Assembly (NCBI GenBank): GCA_018241745.1
Contig: JAFEDG010000154.1
Span: 1 to 39,779 of the forward strand
DNA length: 39,779 nt
Source of the DNA: Pseudomonadota bacterium
Lineage (GTDB): Bacteria > Pseudomonadota > Gammaproteobacteria > Burkholderiales > Casimicrobiaceae
Reading direction: 5' to 3'
The notes under the pieces are model-generated. The model had not been told where the DNA came from. It saw only the letters and a program-made list of their open reading frames with translations, and did not search any database. The position numbers were made by a program, and so were the translations under genes. This document shows, piece after piece, positions 17,762-24,689 of the stretch (the stretch's first letter is position 1; every line of letters begins with the position of its first letter).

Positions 17762-18937
17762 TCAGACCCAGCGGTGCGGTAACCGCACCAGGCCGAACTC
17801 CCGCGAATCGCCCGTCACCGTGAACGGGAGCTCGACGTTGTCGAACAGTCGCACGCCTTCCGGATCCAGTGCGTGCGCGCGCACGCGATAACGGCCCGGC
17901 AGCAGGCCCAGCGCCGGGAACTCGAGCGCAAAACCGTAGTGGCCGGGCGAGGAGGCGCGCAACGCGACACCGTCGATCTCCGTGGACACGCCATAGACGG
18001 GCGTGTCGTCGGCGCGGACGAGCCCGACGAGCACCGTCGGCGCGCGCCCGTCGGGCGAGAAGACGTCGCCACGGACGCAGAAACGGGCGCCTTGCGCCAG
18101 CGTGTCGCCGGGCTCGAGCGTCAGCGACTGGATCGCATACACGCCTGCCGCCGACGCGACAGACGCTGCGATCGGCGCGCGCGTCGACGCCGCCTTCTCC
18201 TCGTGCCAGGCGAGATAGGCCTGCGTCACCGACGCCGCGTCACCCTGGCGCATGACGGCGCCGTCCTTCAGCCACAGCGCGTAGCGGCACAGCTTCTGCA
18301 CGTGGTACATGCTGTGCGAGCACAGGAGCAGCGTGCCGCCGTCGGCCAGGTAGCCTTCCATCCACGCGACGCATTTCTTCTGGAACGATTCGTCGCCGAC
18401 GGCGAGCACCTCGTCGGTGATCAGCAGGTCGGGCCGCACGGCGGTGACGATCGCGAAGCCCAGGCGCACGACCATCCCCGACGAGTAGTGCTTGATCGGC
18501 TCGTGAATGCGCTCGCCGATGTCGGCGAACTCCACGATGGCATCGCGCTTGGCGCGGATCTCGCGCGCGGAAAGGCCCAGCAGCGCAGCCGACAGGTCGA
18601 TGTTGGCGAGCCCCGAGTAGTCGGGATGGAAGCCCGAGCCCAGCTCCAGCAGCGCGCCGATGCGCCCGTGCACGGCCACGCGGCCCGTCGTCGGCTGGAT
18701 GACGCCGGCGATGATCTTCAGCAGCGTCGACTTGCCGGCGCCGTTCTCGCCGATGACGCCCAGCGACGCGCCGCGCGCGAGGCGTAGCGACACGCCGGAC
18801 AACGCGTCGAAGTGCTGCGCCGCAGGCCGCGCGCGCAACGCGTCCCACACCGCACGCACCGCATGGTGGCCACGCGTGGTCTTCGGATAGGACTTGCCGA
18901 CATCGTCGAGCTCCAGCAGCACGGCCGCGTCGTTCAC
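17762..18937 (-). CDS. wzt: ABC polysaccharide exporter ATPase with C-terminal substrate-binding domain (Wzt)
   Basis: A 391-residue ATPase. The nucleotide-binding domain (about 1-245) has Walker A GENGAGKST (63-71), GFHPDYSG, signature YSSGMVVRLGF (151-161), Walker B LLITDEVLAVGD and a switch His in CSHSMYH. Residues about 260-391 form a beta-rich extension ending in LFDNVELPFTVTGD, which fits the Wzt C-terminal domain that recognises the modified end of the glycan before export. GTG start at 18937 overlaps the permease stop by 4 bp. A longer upstream reading exists but is Arg-rich and lies over the permease gene. With a methyltransferase two genes downstream, a terminally capped O-polysaccharide is a reasonable substrate, by inference. 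Confidence 0.92.
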   Translation of the reverse strand: MNDAAVLLELDDVGKSYPKTTRGHHAVRAVWDALRARPAAQHFDALSGVSLRLARGASLGVIGENGAGKSTLLKIIAGVIQPTTGRVAVHGRIGALLELGSGFHPDYSGLANIDLSAALLGLSAREIRAKRDAIVEFADIGERIHEPIKHYSSGMVVRLGFAIVTAVRPDLLITDEVLAVGDESFQKKCVAWMEGYLADGGTLLLCSHSMYHVQKLCRYALWLKDGAVMRQGDAASVTQAYLAWHEEKAASTRAPIAASVASAAGVYAIQSLTLEPGDTLAQGARFCVRGDVFSPDGRAPTVLVGLVRADDTPVYGVSTEIDGVALRASSPGHYGFALEFPALGLLPGRYRVRAHALDPEGVRLFDNVELPFTVTGDSREFGLVRLPHRWV

Positions 18938-19764
18938 AGGTAGTCCTCGAACCGCGGCGACAGCCGCCGGAACACCCAGCGGCCCGCGACGAACAGCAGC
19001 ACCGCGATGGCAACCGCGACGGCGTCGCCGGCGTGCAGCGCGAGGTTGCCGTGCAGCAGCGCGTCGCGCAGGCGACCCACGACCCAGGCGAAAGGATTGG
19101 CCGCGAGCCACGGTTGCACGACCGCGGGCACCGCCGACGGCGGATACAGGATGGGCGTCAGGTAGAACGCGATCATCAGCAGCGGCGGCAGCACGTGCTC
19201 GATGTCGCGGATGAACACCTGCAGCGACGCGGTGATCAGCGCAAGCCCGGTGACGGCGAGCGCGAGCAAACACCACAGCGGCACGGCCAGCAGCAGCCCG
19301 GACAGGTGCAACGGCTGGCCGATCGCCGCCAGGATGCACAGCACGGCGACATAGCCGGCGAAGTGCAGCGTGAACGTGGCGAGCGTGCTCGCGTAGACCG
19401 TCAGCTCGTGCGGAAACGCGACCTTGCGGATCAGCGCGGAATAGCTGCCGAGCGTCGTCGTCGCGCGCTGCAGCGCCTCCTGACTCGCCTGCCAGGGCCA
19501 CAGGCCGACCGCGAGGAACGGCAGGAACGCGTCGACGCCACGCTGCGGGAACACCTCGGTGAACACGAAGGCGTACACGCCGAGCAGGACGATCGGGTTG
19601 AGCAATGCCCACGCGAGTCCGGTGACGCTGCCGAGGTAGCGCGTGACGAGTTCGCGCCGGTAGAAGCTTGCGAACAGCGCGCGGTTCCGCGCGCGCGCGG
19701 CGACGCGCGCCGTGGGTGCCGCGGCGGCCGCCGTGGCGCCGTCTTCGGTCCGCGGCGTCGCCAT
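18934..19764 (-). CDS. wzm: ABC-2 polysaccharide export permease (Wzm)
   Basis: A 276-residue membrane protein with six predicted segments and the ABC-2 pattern, including YRRELVTRYLGSVTGLAW at the N-terminal amphipathic helix and a typical VFIRDIEHVLPPLL stretch before the last segments. It partners the ATPase encoded directly downstream (GTGA overlap). ATG at 19764 follows the chaperone stop by only 5 bp. This is the second exporter of the window; its sequence differs clearly from the one at 752-1591, so they probably carry different glycans or lie in different biosynthetic routes. Confidence 0.92.
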   Translation of the reverse strand: MATPRTEDGATAAAAAPTARVAARARNRALFASFYRRELVTRYLGSVTGLAWALLNPIVLLGVYAFVFTEVFPQRGVDAFLPFLAVGLWPWQASQEALQRATTTLGSYSALIRKVAFPHELTVYASTLATFTLHFAGYVAVLCILAAIGQPLHLSGLLLAVPLWCLLALAVTGLALITASLQVFIRDIEHVLPPLLMIAFYLTPILYPPSAVPAVVQPWLAANPFAWVVGRLRDALLHGNLALHAGDAVAVAIAVLLFVAGRWVFRRLSPRFEDYL

Positions 19765-19769
19765 TGGCG

Positions 19770-20855
19770 TTATTGCGGTGGCGCGGCCTGGGAGCCCGCC
19801 CGGCGCGCCCCCTGTTCACGGGACTGCAGCGCTTCCTTCATCGCGCGCTTGATGTCGTCGGGCGAGACGCGGACCAGCAGCTTGTCGACGGCGGGCTGGT
19901 TGACGACGACGCTCGGGTCCTTGCGGATGCCGTTCAGCATCTCCGCGAGCTTGGCGTCGATGTAGGCGTCGCGCATCTGCTTGAGGATGCCGTCCTTCGC
20001 CTTGTCGAACGGGATCGGCGCACCGGGCACGCGCTCGTCGATGCGCACCAGGCGCACGCTCGTCGGCTGGCGGATCGGCCGCGAGATGTCGCCGGCGGCC
20101 GTCAACCGTTCGAGTGCACGCCGCACCTGCGTGTCCTGCTTGTCGAGCGGCGTGGCTTCGCTCGCGGACTCCACGGTCGCGCCGGGCGTCGACGCCAGGC
20201 TTGCGGCAAGGGCCTTCGTGTCGGTGCCGGAAGCGAGGCTCGCGCGCGCGGCTTCGGCGCGCTCGAGCGCTTCGGCCGCGGTGTTCGGCGGGATCGCGAA
20301 CGTGATCGTGGTCAGCCGGTAGCGCGGCGGCTCGCTGTACTTGTCCGGCTGCGTCAGCCATTGCTCGCGTGCCGCGACGTCGTTGCCCGGCCGGGCGTCG
20401 AATTCGCGTCCCCACGCCGCCCGGTCGCGTTCGATCACGATGGACGTCAGCAGCTTGTCGACGGTGAGCTGGATGCGTCGCTGGACATCCGGATCCTTGT
20501 CGAGGCCCTGCGCGCGCGCGTCGGCGGCGAGCGTCTTGTCGACGAGGATCTGCTGCAGCAGCGCGTTGATGCGGTCGACGTCGGTGCCGAAGCCCGCGCG
20601 GATGTTGGCCGGAACGCGCTCGAGTTCCGCATCGTAGTCAGCTTGCAGCACGCGCGCCTTGCCGTTGTGCAGCAGCTCGGTGTCCGGGGGCGTGGGGGCC
20701 TCGGCGGGCGCGGCAGGCGTCGCGCCGACGGGCGACGGCTGCGACTGCGCGTGGGCGCCGGAGAATGCGGTGAGGGCCGCAAGTGCCAGCAGGACGTTCA
20801 TGACAGGGCCCAACCGGGCTGCGCCGGGCCGACGGATTGTGCGGGATCGATTCAT
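19770..20855 (-). CDS. EpsD-family periplasmic peptidyl-prolyl cis-trans isomerase
   Basis: SurA/PpiC-related protein of 361 residues with a signal peptide: an internal ATG at 20801 begins MNVLLALAALTAFSGAHAQS, a clean signal with cleavage after AHA, so the true protein may be 343 residues. The central region has the helical SurA-like chaperone fold pattern and a divergent rotamase-like domain (RYRLTTITFAIP to LVRIDERVPG). EpsD-type proteins occur in exopolysaccharide loci, often beside exosortase genes; no exosortase or PEP-CTERM protein is visible here. It is the first gene of the run that continues into the exporter and GT41 genes, and would act in the periplasm on envelope proteins. Confidence 0.82.
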   Translation of the reverse strand: MNRSRTIRRPGAARLGPVMNVLLALAALTAFSGAHAQSQPSPVGATPAAPAEAPTPPDTELLHNGKARVLQADYDAELERVPANIRAGFGTDVDRINALLQQILVDKTLAADARAQGLDKDPDVQRRIQLTVDKLLTSIVIERDRAAWGREFDARPGNDVAAREQWLTQPDKYSEPPRYRLTTITFAIPPNTAAEALERAEAARASLASGTDTKALAASLASTPGATVESASEATPLDKQDTQVRRALERLTAAGDISRPIRQPTSVRLVRIDERVPGAPIPFDKAKDGILKQMRDAYIDAKLAEMLNGIRKDPSVVVNQPAVDKLLVRVSPDDIKRAMKEALQSREQGARRAGSQAAPPQ

Positions 20856-20907
20856 GGATTCACGTTGCGGGCGCGGCCGGACTCGGCGTGGGCCCAGGGA
20901 CTGTACA

Positions 20908-20946
20908 TGAAAAAGGGGACCGGGCCCTTGCAGGCCCGGCCCCCGT
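20908..20946 (-). terminator. Intrinsic terminator after the Ser/Thr-rich secreted protein gene
   Basis: On the minus strand a GC-rich stem (CCCC/GGGG and GGCCCGG/CCGGGCC arms with one mismatch, 6-nt loop) is followed directly by TTTTT. It lies about 20 bp past the stop at 20965 and insulates the downstream epsD run. Confidence 0.88.
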
Positions 20947-20964
20947 GATGCGGACGATTGGAGG

Positions 20965-21996
20965 CTAGAACGTCGAGACGCGGATCTCGCAGGCGATGCT
21001 GTCCGTGCGCGAGCAGGTCGACGGCGCGATCGGGTAGCCGTACGTGGCGACCGTGAAGTTCGGATCGGTGCCGTAATTGACCCACATGAAGTACCAGGTT
21101 TCGCCCGGCTTCATGTAGACCGCGCCCTTGTAAACGCCCGAGTTCGTGTTGCTGGCGCTGATCTTCAGGCGGAAGGCACCGGTCGTTCCCGCCGTGACCT
21201 TGTTCGCTTGCGTCAAGCCGCACGGGTCCTTCGAGGCGTACACGATACGCGACGTCGCCGGACCGGCGTACTCGGAGTAGCTGACGCTGCTCCCGGAGGC
21301 CGGGACCACGAGCTTGGCGATCGCCACGTTGCCCCCGCCAAAGCCGGGCACGTCGTAGGCAAGGCCGCCCAGCGAGACGGTGTTGCCGCTGTTGATCGGG
21401 ATCGTCTTCAGTGTCGTCGTCAGCGGCGTGGTATTACCCGAGGCGTAATACGTGTACGTACAGGCCGACGGGATGGAGCCCGTCGACGTTGTCGACAGCG
21501 TCAGCGTCGTGGTCTTGCTTCCGAACGTGGTGCCGTCAGCCGTCGACGTATACGTGGCGGTGACCGCCTGCGTCGTGCTCGTGGACACCGTGCAGGTCGA
21601 TCCCGAGCTGCATGTGTAGGTCAGTGCGTCCGTGTTGGGAGCGGTAATCGCCCACGTACCGGTAGACGTCGGATTGACGCAGCTCCCGGTGAACGTCACG
21701 GTCGCCGACGACGTCGATGCCGTCACGACACCGGAGGTGACCGTGCACGACGGTGTCTGCGTCGTGCCGGTGGAAATGGTACAGGCGACCGTATCGCCGC
21801 TGCCACTGGCGGCGGTACACCCGCTGATCGCGAAGACGGGTCCGCCGCTGCCGGAGGGGCACGAGACCGCGCTGGACGTCGAGGTGCCGGACGCACAGCC
21901 GGTGTACGTGATGGTGACGTCGGCCGAAGCCATTCCGGCGTACGCCATGCCGGCGGCCAGCGCAACCGCGCCCAGCCATTTACCCAGATTTGCCAT
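20965..21996 (-). CDS. Secreted Ser/Thr-rich protein of unknown function
   Basis: A 343-residue exported protein. The signal peptide is clear: MANLGKWLGAVALAAG with cleavage after ASA (residue 25). The mature part is very rich in Ser, Thr and Gly, with short repeated stretches such as CTVSTSTT and TVTFTGSC, several Cys that could form disulfides, and a more ordered C-terminal third. It has two Asn-X-Ser/Thr sites (NTT, NFT). No PEP-CTERM, LPXTG or beta-barrel end is seen. The ATG at 21996 has GGAGAG just upstream, which decides against a start at 22041. It has its own terminator and probably its own promoter. It is a plausible surface or type II secreted protein and a possible target of the nearby GT41 enzymes; both are inference. 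The family is not recognised. Confidence 0.8.
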   Translation of the reverse strand: MANLGKWLGAVALAAGMAYAGMASADVTITYTGCASGTSTSSAVSCPSGSGGPVFAISGCTAASGSGDTVACTISTGTTQTPSCTVTSGVVTASTSSATVTFTGSCVNPTSTGTWAITAPNTDALTYTCSSGSTCTVSTSTTQAVTATYTSTADGTTFGSKTTTLTLSTTSTGSIPSACTYTYYASGNTTPLTTTLKTIPINSGNTVSLGGLAYDVPGFGGGNVAIAKLVVPASGSSVSYSEYAGPATSRIVYASKDPCGLTQANKVTAGTTGAFRLKISASNTNSGVYKGAVYMKPGETWYFMWVNYGTDPNFTVATYGYPIAPSTCSRTDSIACEIRVSTF

Positions 21997-22241
21997 GATT
22001 CTCTCCAAAATCGTTTGCATCCCGGTGCCGCTGGACGGCACCCCCAGTCCACATTAGTAACGCCTCGCCGCTTCTACTGGCCTGGGATGGCGCTCTTACG
22101 GGTATTACCCCCTGCGTCTCGCGGGTAATGCAAGACACATACCCGATTTTACCATCGTGTAGGTCAAGCGTGGACACCGCTCGTTACCGGATAAGGGCCG
22201 CCGATACGACGGTATTTTCGGCTTTGAGTTCACCGGACGGC
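21997..22241 (-). promoter_or_regulatory. Upstream region of the secreted-protein gene with inverted repeats
   Basis: A non-coding stretch, less GC-rich than its surroundings; with the terminator to its right it makes up the 331-bp gap between 21996 and 22328. On the minus strand a candidate extended -10 element TGGTAAAAT lies at 22146-22154. Just downstream is an 11-bp palindrome GGGTATTACCC (22100-22110) whose half ATTACCC is repeated in inverted form as GGGTAAT at 22123-22129. No good -35 box at standard spacing is seen (TTGACC at 22162-22167 is only 10 bp from the -10). The layout suggests a regulated promoter with an operator or a leader hairpin. Confidence 0.45.
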
Positions 22242-22270
22242 AAAAAAAAGGCGGGGCCGAGGCCCCGCCT
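22242..22270 (-). terminator. Intrinsic terminator after the 504-residue secreted protein gene
   Basis: A perfect 9-bp stem GGCGGGGCC/GGCCCCGCC (22250-22269) with a 2-nt loop is followed on the minus strand by eight T residues. It lies about 60 bp beyond the stop at 22328. Confidence 0.92.
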
Positions 22271-22327
22271 TTACATATTGCTGCTCGCGCGCATCGCAAA
22301 GGCGATCCGCGCGAGGGATTGCGCGAC

Positions 22328-23842
22328 TTACTTCGACGCCGTCTTGTCCGTGAGGACGAGCGGGCCCAGGACGATGTTGCGCATCGTCTTGTGCAGGAAG
22401 TTGCCGCCGTAGTTCGACTGCACCAGCGTGCCGTCCGTTTCCGGCAGGTTGCCGTTTTCGTACGACTGCACCGCGAAGCCGACGACCGGCAGGCCGTAGT
22501 ACGCGCCACCCGTGAACTCCGTAGAGCCGCTCAGCGAGATGGCAAACGTTTCCGGCGACGCCAGCACGTGGGTCAACGGAGCGCCCGTCGAGTACGGGAA
22601 CGACAGGTCCGCCCAGCCGTTCTGGTACGACACGGTCAGGTTGCGGTTGTTCGTCGAGCCCAGCACCTGCGAGCCGTTGAACGTCAGGACGTTGGCTTCC
22701 CAGCACAGCTGGTTCGACTTGGCGCCCGGCTTCGGCGGCGAGAAGCCCACCGAGCCCTTGGCCGTGTTTTCTTCACGGTCGTAGACGATCGTGGAGATGT
22801 CGTCGCACGCGCCATCCGGCGTCAGGTCGCTCTGGAACAGCTTGGTGACCGTGCCGTCCGAGTCGTAGTAGTACTTCTTGGTCGGGAACGTCAGCACCCA
22901 GTCGGTACCGGACTTCGTGTTCGAATCGAGCACGTAGTCGTTGTACACGTGTTGCTGCATGAACAGCGCGGAAATCGCGTCGATCGGCAGGGCCCACGTG
23001 GATTCGACGACCGTCGAGCCAAACGTCGTGTTGGCGCTGTTGACGACGATCGAGACCGGCGGCGACACCTGTTCCAGCGTCGGCTGGATGCTGCCCGGCG
23101 TGTTGTACGCGGAGAAGTTGCGGAAGTTGTCGATCGCAACCGCATCCGCCGTGTAATCCGTGCCGGCCAGGACGTTGATGTACGTCATGTCGCCGAACAG
23201 GCCACCCGACGGCGTCGTCAGCGCGGCGTTGATCGCGATGTTGACCGGGTCGCTGTCGGTATCCGCGCCCGGGATCAGGACGGAAGCCGTGCAAGGCGGG
23301 ACGCCATTGACGTGGGTGACAGCCTTCGCGAGCGCGGTGCCCGGGATGACGGTGCCCATTTCGATGATTTCCGCATAGCCTTCCATCGTGCGGTCGAGGG
23401 TGGCGTCTTCAACCGCGTCGTCAGCGTAAGCGTAGTTGACGAACGGTTGCAGCGTGCCATCCGTCGGCAGCGCCGGGACGGTACACGACTTGTCGTAGGT
23501 ACCAACACCCGCGCCCGGGGTGCCCGGGACTTGCAGCACGCCCGCCGTCCACACGTCCTTGGCGGACAGGAACAGGTTGAAGTCGAGGACTTCCTGCGAG
23601 GCCTTGCCTTCGATGAAGCGGACCTTGACCGCCTTCGCCGAGCCGGTCGAGTTGACGACCGTCAGCAGCGACGCGTACGGGGCGGCGCCGTCAGCGAGAG
23701 CACGGGCCGTGTAGTACGGGTAAATCAGGACTTGGCCCAGGCCGTCCGGGTTGACGTTGACCGCTTGCGCGGCACCCGTCATGCCCAAGGCGCCAACACC
23801 CGCGAGGGCGGCGTACAGGGACTTTTGTTTGAACGTCTTCAT
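22328..23842 (-). CDS. Secreted protein of 504 residues, candidate surface-layer or type II secreted protein
   Basis: An exported protein with a classic signal peptide (MKTFKQKSLYAALAG, cleavage after AQA at residue 27). The mature part is rich in Asn, Thr, Val and Gly, has four Cys and five Asn-X-Ser/Thr sites (NST, NFS, NTT, NGS, NLT). No anchor, PEP-CTERM or barrel-type C-terminal Phe is seen; it ends LTDKTASK. It stands alone: a strong terminator follows and a 147-bp, less GC-rich upstream region precedes. AGGAG lies about 12 nt before the ATG, a rather long spacing. Its GC-softened codon use suggests strong expression. The position downstream of the type II secretion genes makes it a candidate substrate. 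I recognise no enzymatic motif. Confidence 0.82.
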   Translation of the reverse strand: MKTFKQKSLYAALAGVGALGMTGAAQAVNVNPDGLGQVLIYPYYTARALADGAAPYASLLTVVNSTGSAKAVKVRFIEGKASQEVLDFNLFLSAKDVWTAGVLQVPGTPGAGVGTYDKSCTVPALPTDGTLQPFVNYAYADDAVEDATLDRTMEGYAEIIEMGTVIPGTALAKAVTHVNGVPPCTASVLIPGADTDSDPVNIAINAALTTPSGGLFGDMTYINVLAGTDYTADAVAIDNFRNFSAYNTPGSIQPTLEQVSPPVSIVVNSANTTFGSTVVESTWALPIDAISALFMQQHVYNDYVLDSNTKSGTDWVLTFPTKKYYYDSDGTVTKLFQSDLTPDGACDDISTIVYDREENTAKGSVGFSPPKPGAKSNQLCWEANVLTFNGSQVLGSTNNRNLTVSYQNGWADLSFPYSTGAPLTHVLASPETFAISLSGSTEFTGGAYYGLPVVGFAVQSYENGNLPETDGTLVQSNYGGNFLHKTMRNIVLGPLVLTDKTASK

Positions 23843-23989
23843 AGTGGGTGATGACTCCTTTGAGTTGCCGTTTAAGTGATCACTTTAGAACCAACAGCGA
23901 GCTGATGTTATTACAGCCTATTCTCGTACTACAAACTATTCCGGCCTCCGTGCCGTCCCGGGTGTGGGGAAATTGCAACGGCGACCGTC
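23843..23989 (-). promoter_or_regulatory. Promoter region of the 504-residue secreted protein gene with a perfect palindrome
   Basis: Noticeably less GC-rich than the rest of the window. It contains a perfect 12-bp palindrome AAGTGATCACTT (23874-23885) about 30 bp before the start codon and, further upstream on the minus strand, TA-rich candidates for a -10 box such as TGTAAT. I could not assign a convincing -35/-10 pair. The palindrome could be a dimeric-repressor site or a leader hairpin. Confidence 0.45.
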
Positions 23990-24448
23990 CTAAAACGGGA
24001 ATACGTACCAATACTGCCCTTTTTCCAGAATCCAGGTCTCCGTTTCCGCAGTCCTGAGTCCCTTCATCTTCGGTACGTCGAGCACGACCTCGACCGCTAC
24101 CTTGCACACTTCGCCCGCGCACGTGGCCGACTTGACGCTGGCCTCCGTGAAGCCCTTGAGCCGCGCCTTGCGACGATACGAATCGATCGACGTCGTCGCC
24201 TTGGAGCCCGCACTCAGCATGCCGTAGGACGTTTCGACGTCGCCGCCGATGATCGCCTTCCAGCGCGCTTCTGCCCGGGCCTTTGCCGCGGCCACCTTGG
24301 CCTCGTCGGGGGAATCCTTCGTGAGCCCCCCCGTCGTAGAGCACGCAGCCAGCGTAACACCAATTAATGCCGCAGCTGTCAACTGTCGCCATTCAGCGAC
24401 AGTTTTGCGGGATATCTGCTGCACACGGGGGAGAATGCGGGAGGTCAT
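23990..24448 (-). CDS. Small lipoprotein of unknown function
   Basis: A 152-residue protein with a lipobox LAAC (Cys36) after a hydrophobic stretch AALIGVTLAAC, so the mature protein should be a lipid-anchored 117-residue polypeptide. The mature part is mixed alpha/beta in appearance, with two Cys (ATCAGEVCKV) that may form a disulfide, and ends in QYWYVFPF, a pattern seen in small DUF4878/SnoaL-like or NTF2-like lipoproteins; I cannot assign a family. AAAGG lies upstream of the ATG. It follows gspD on the same strand after a 241-bp gap, so it probably has its own promoter. A link to the secretion system is suggested only by position. Confidence 0.72.
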   Translation of the reverse strand: MTSRILPRVQQISRKTVAEWRQLTAAALIGVTLAACSTTGGLTKDSPDEAKVAAAKARAEARWKAIIGGDVETSYGMLSAGSKATTSIDSYRRKARLKGFTEASVKSATCAGEVCKVAVEVVLDVPKMKGLRTAETETWILEKGQYWYVFPF

Positions 24449-24689
24449 TCGGATTACCTTTGAAAAACACGGTCAAATGCGCTGCTTCACTCTGGAGGCG
24501 GATGCCCGAAAGACTGAATATACAACGTCCGAGGAGGCAGGGCCGACCGCCGCAAGGCTATAGAAACAGGGCGCCAGCGTCAAACGCGCATGCCCCTGCG
24601 CCGCCCCGTGCGCGCGCTGTTGCATCGGCGCCACAGCGAATATTCGACATGCCGGACAGTGTCGTCGAGGGGGCCGCCATGCCCCGCGA
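24449..24689 (-). other. Intergenic region between gspD and the lipoprotein gene
   Basis: 241 bp without a convincing gene. On the minus strand TATATT (24517-24522) could be a -10 box for the lipoprotein gene, without a good -35. No clear terminator follows gspD. The main gspD frame stays open to a stop at 24580, but the reading there is Arg/Gly-rich and looks like a wrong frame. Confidence 0.4.

Noticed and set aside
21980..22177. Small open frame of 65 codons upstream of the Ser/Thr-rich protein gene
   Set aside because: No ribosome-binding site or family, and it covers the candidate promoter and inverted repeats; it overlaps the true start of the secreted protein in another frame.
20965..23842. 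PEP-CTERM, LPXTG or autotransporter-type sorting ends on the two secreted proteins
   Set aside because: Both C-termini were read; they end in IRVSTF and LTDKTASK without a hydrophobic segment and basic tail or a barrel. The terminal Phe of the first is not backed by a beta-barrel pattern.
24580..24689. Extension of gspD in its original frame to the stop at 24580
   Set aside because: The residues after about 24935 are Arg/Gly-rich and unlike secretin tails, while the shifted frame gives a natural Ala/Pro and Lys/Glu tail ending at 24690.
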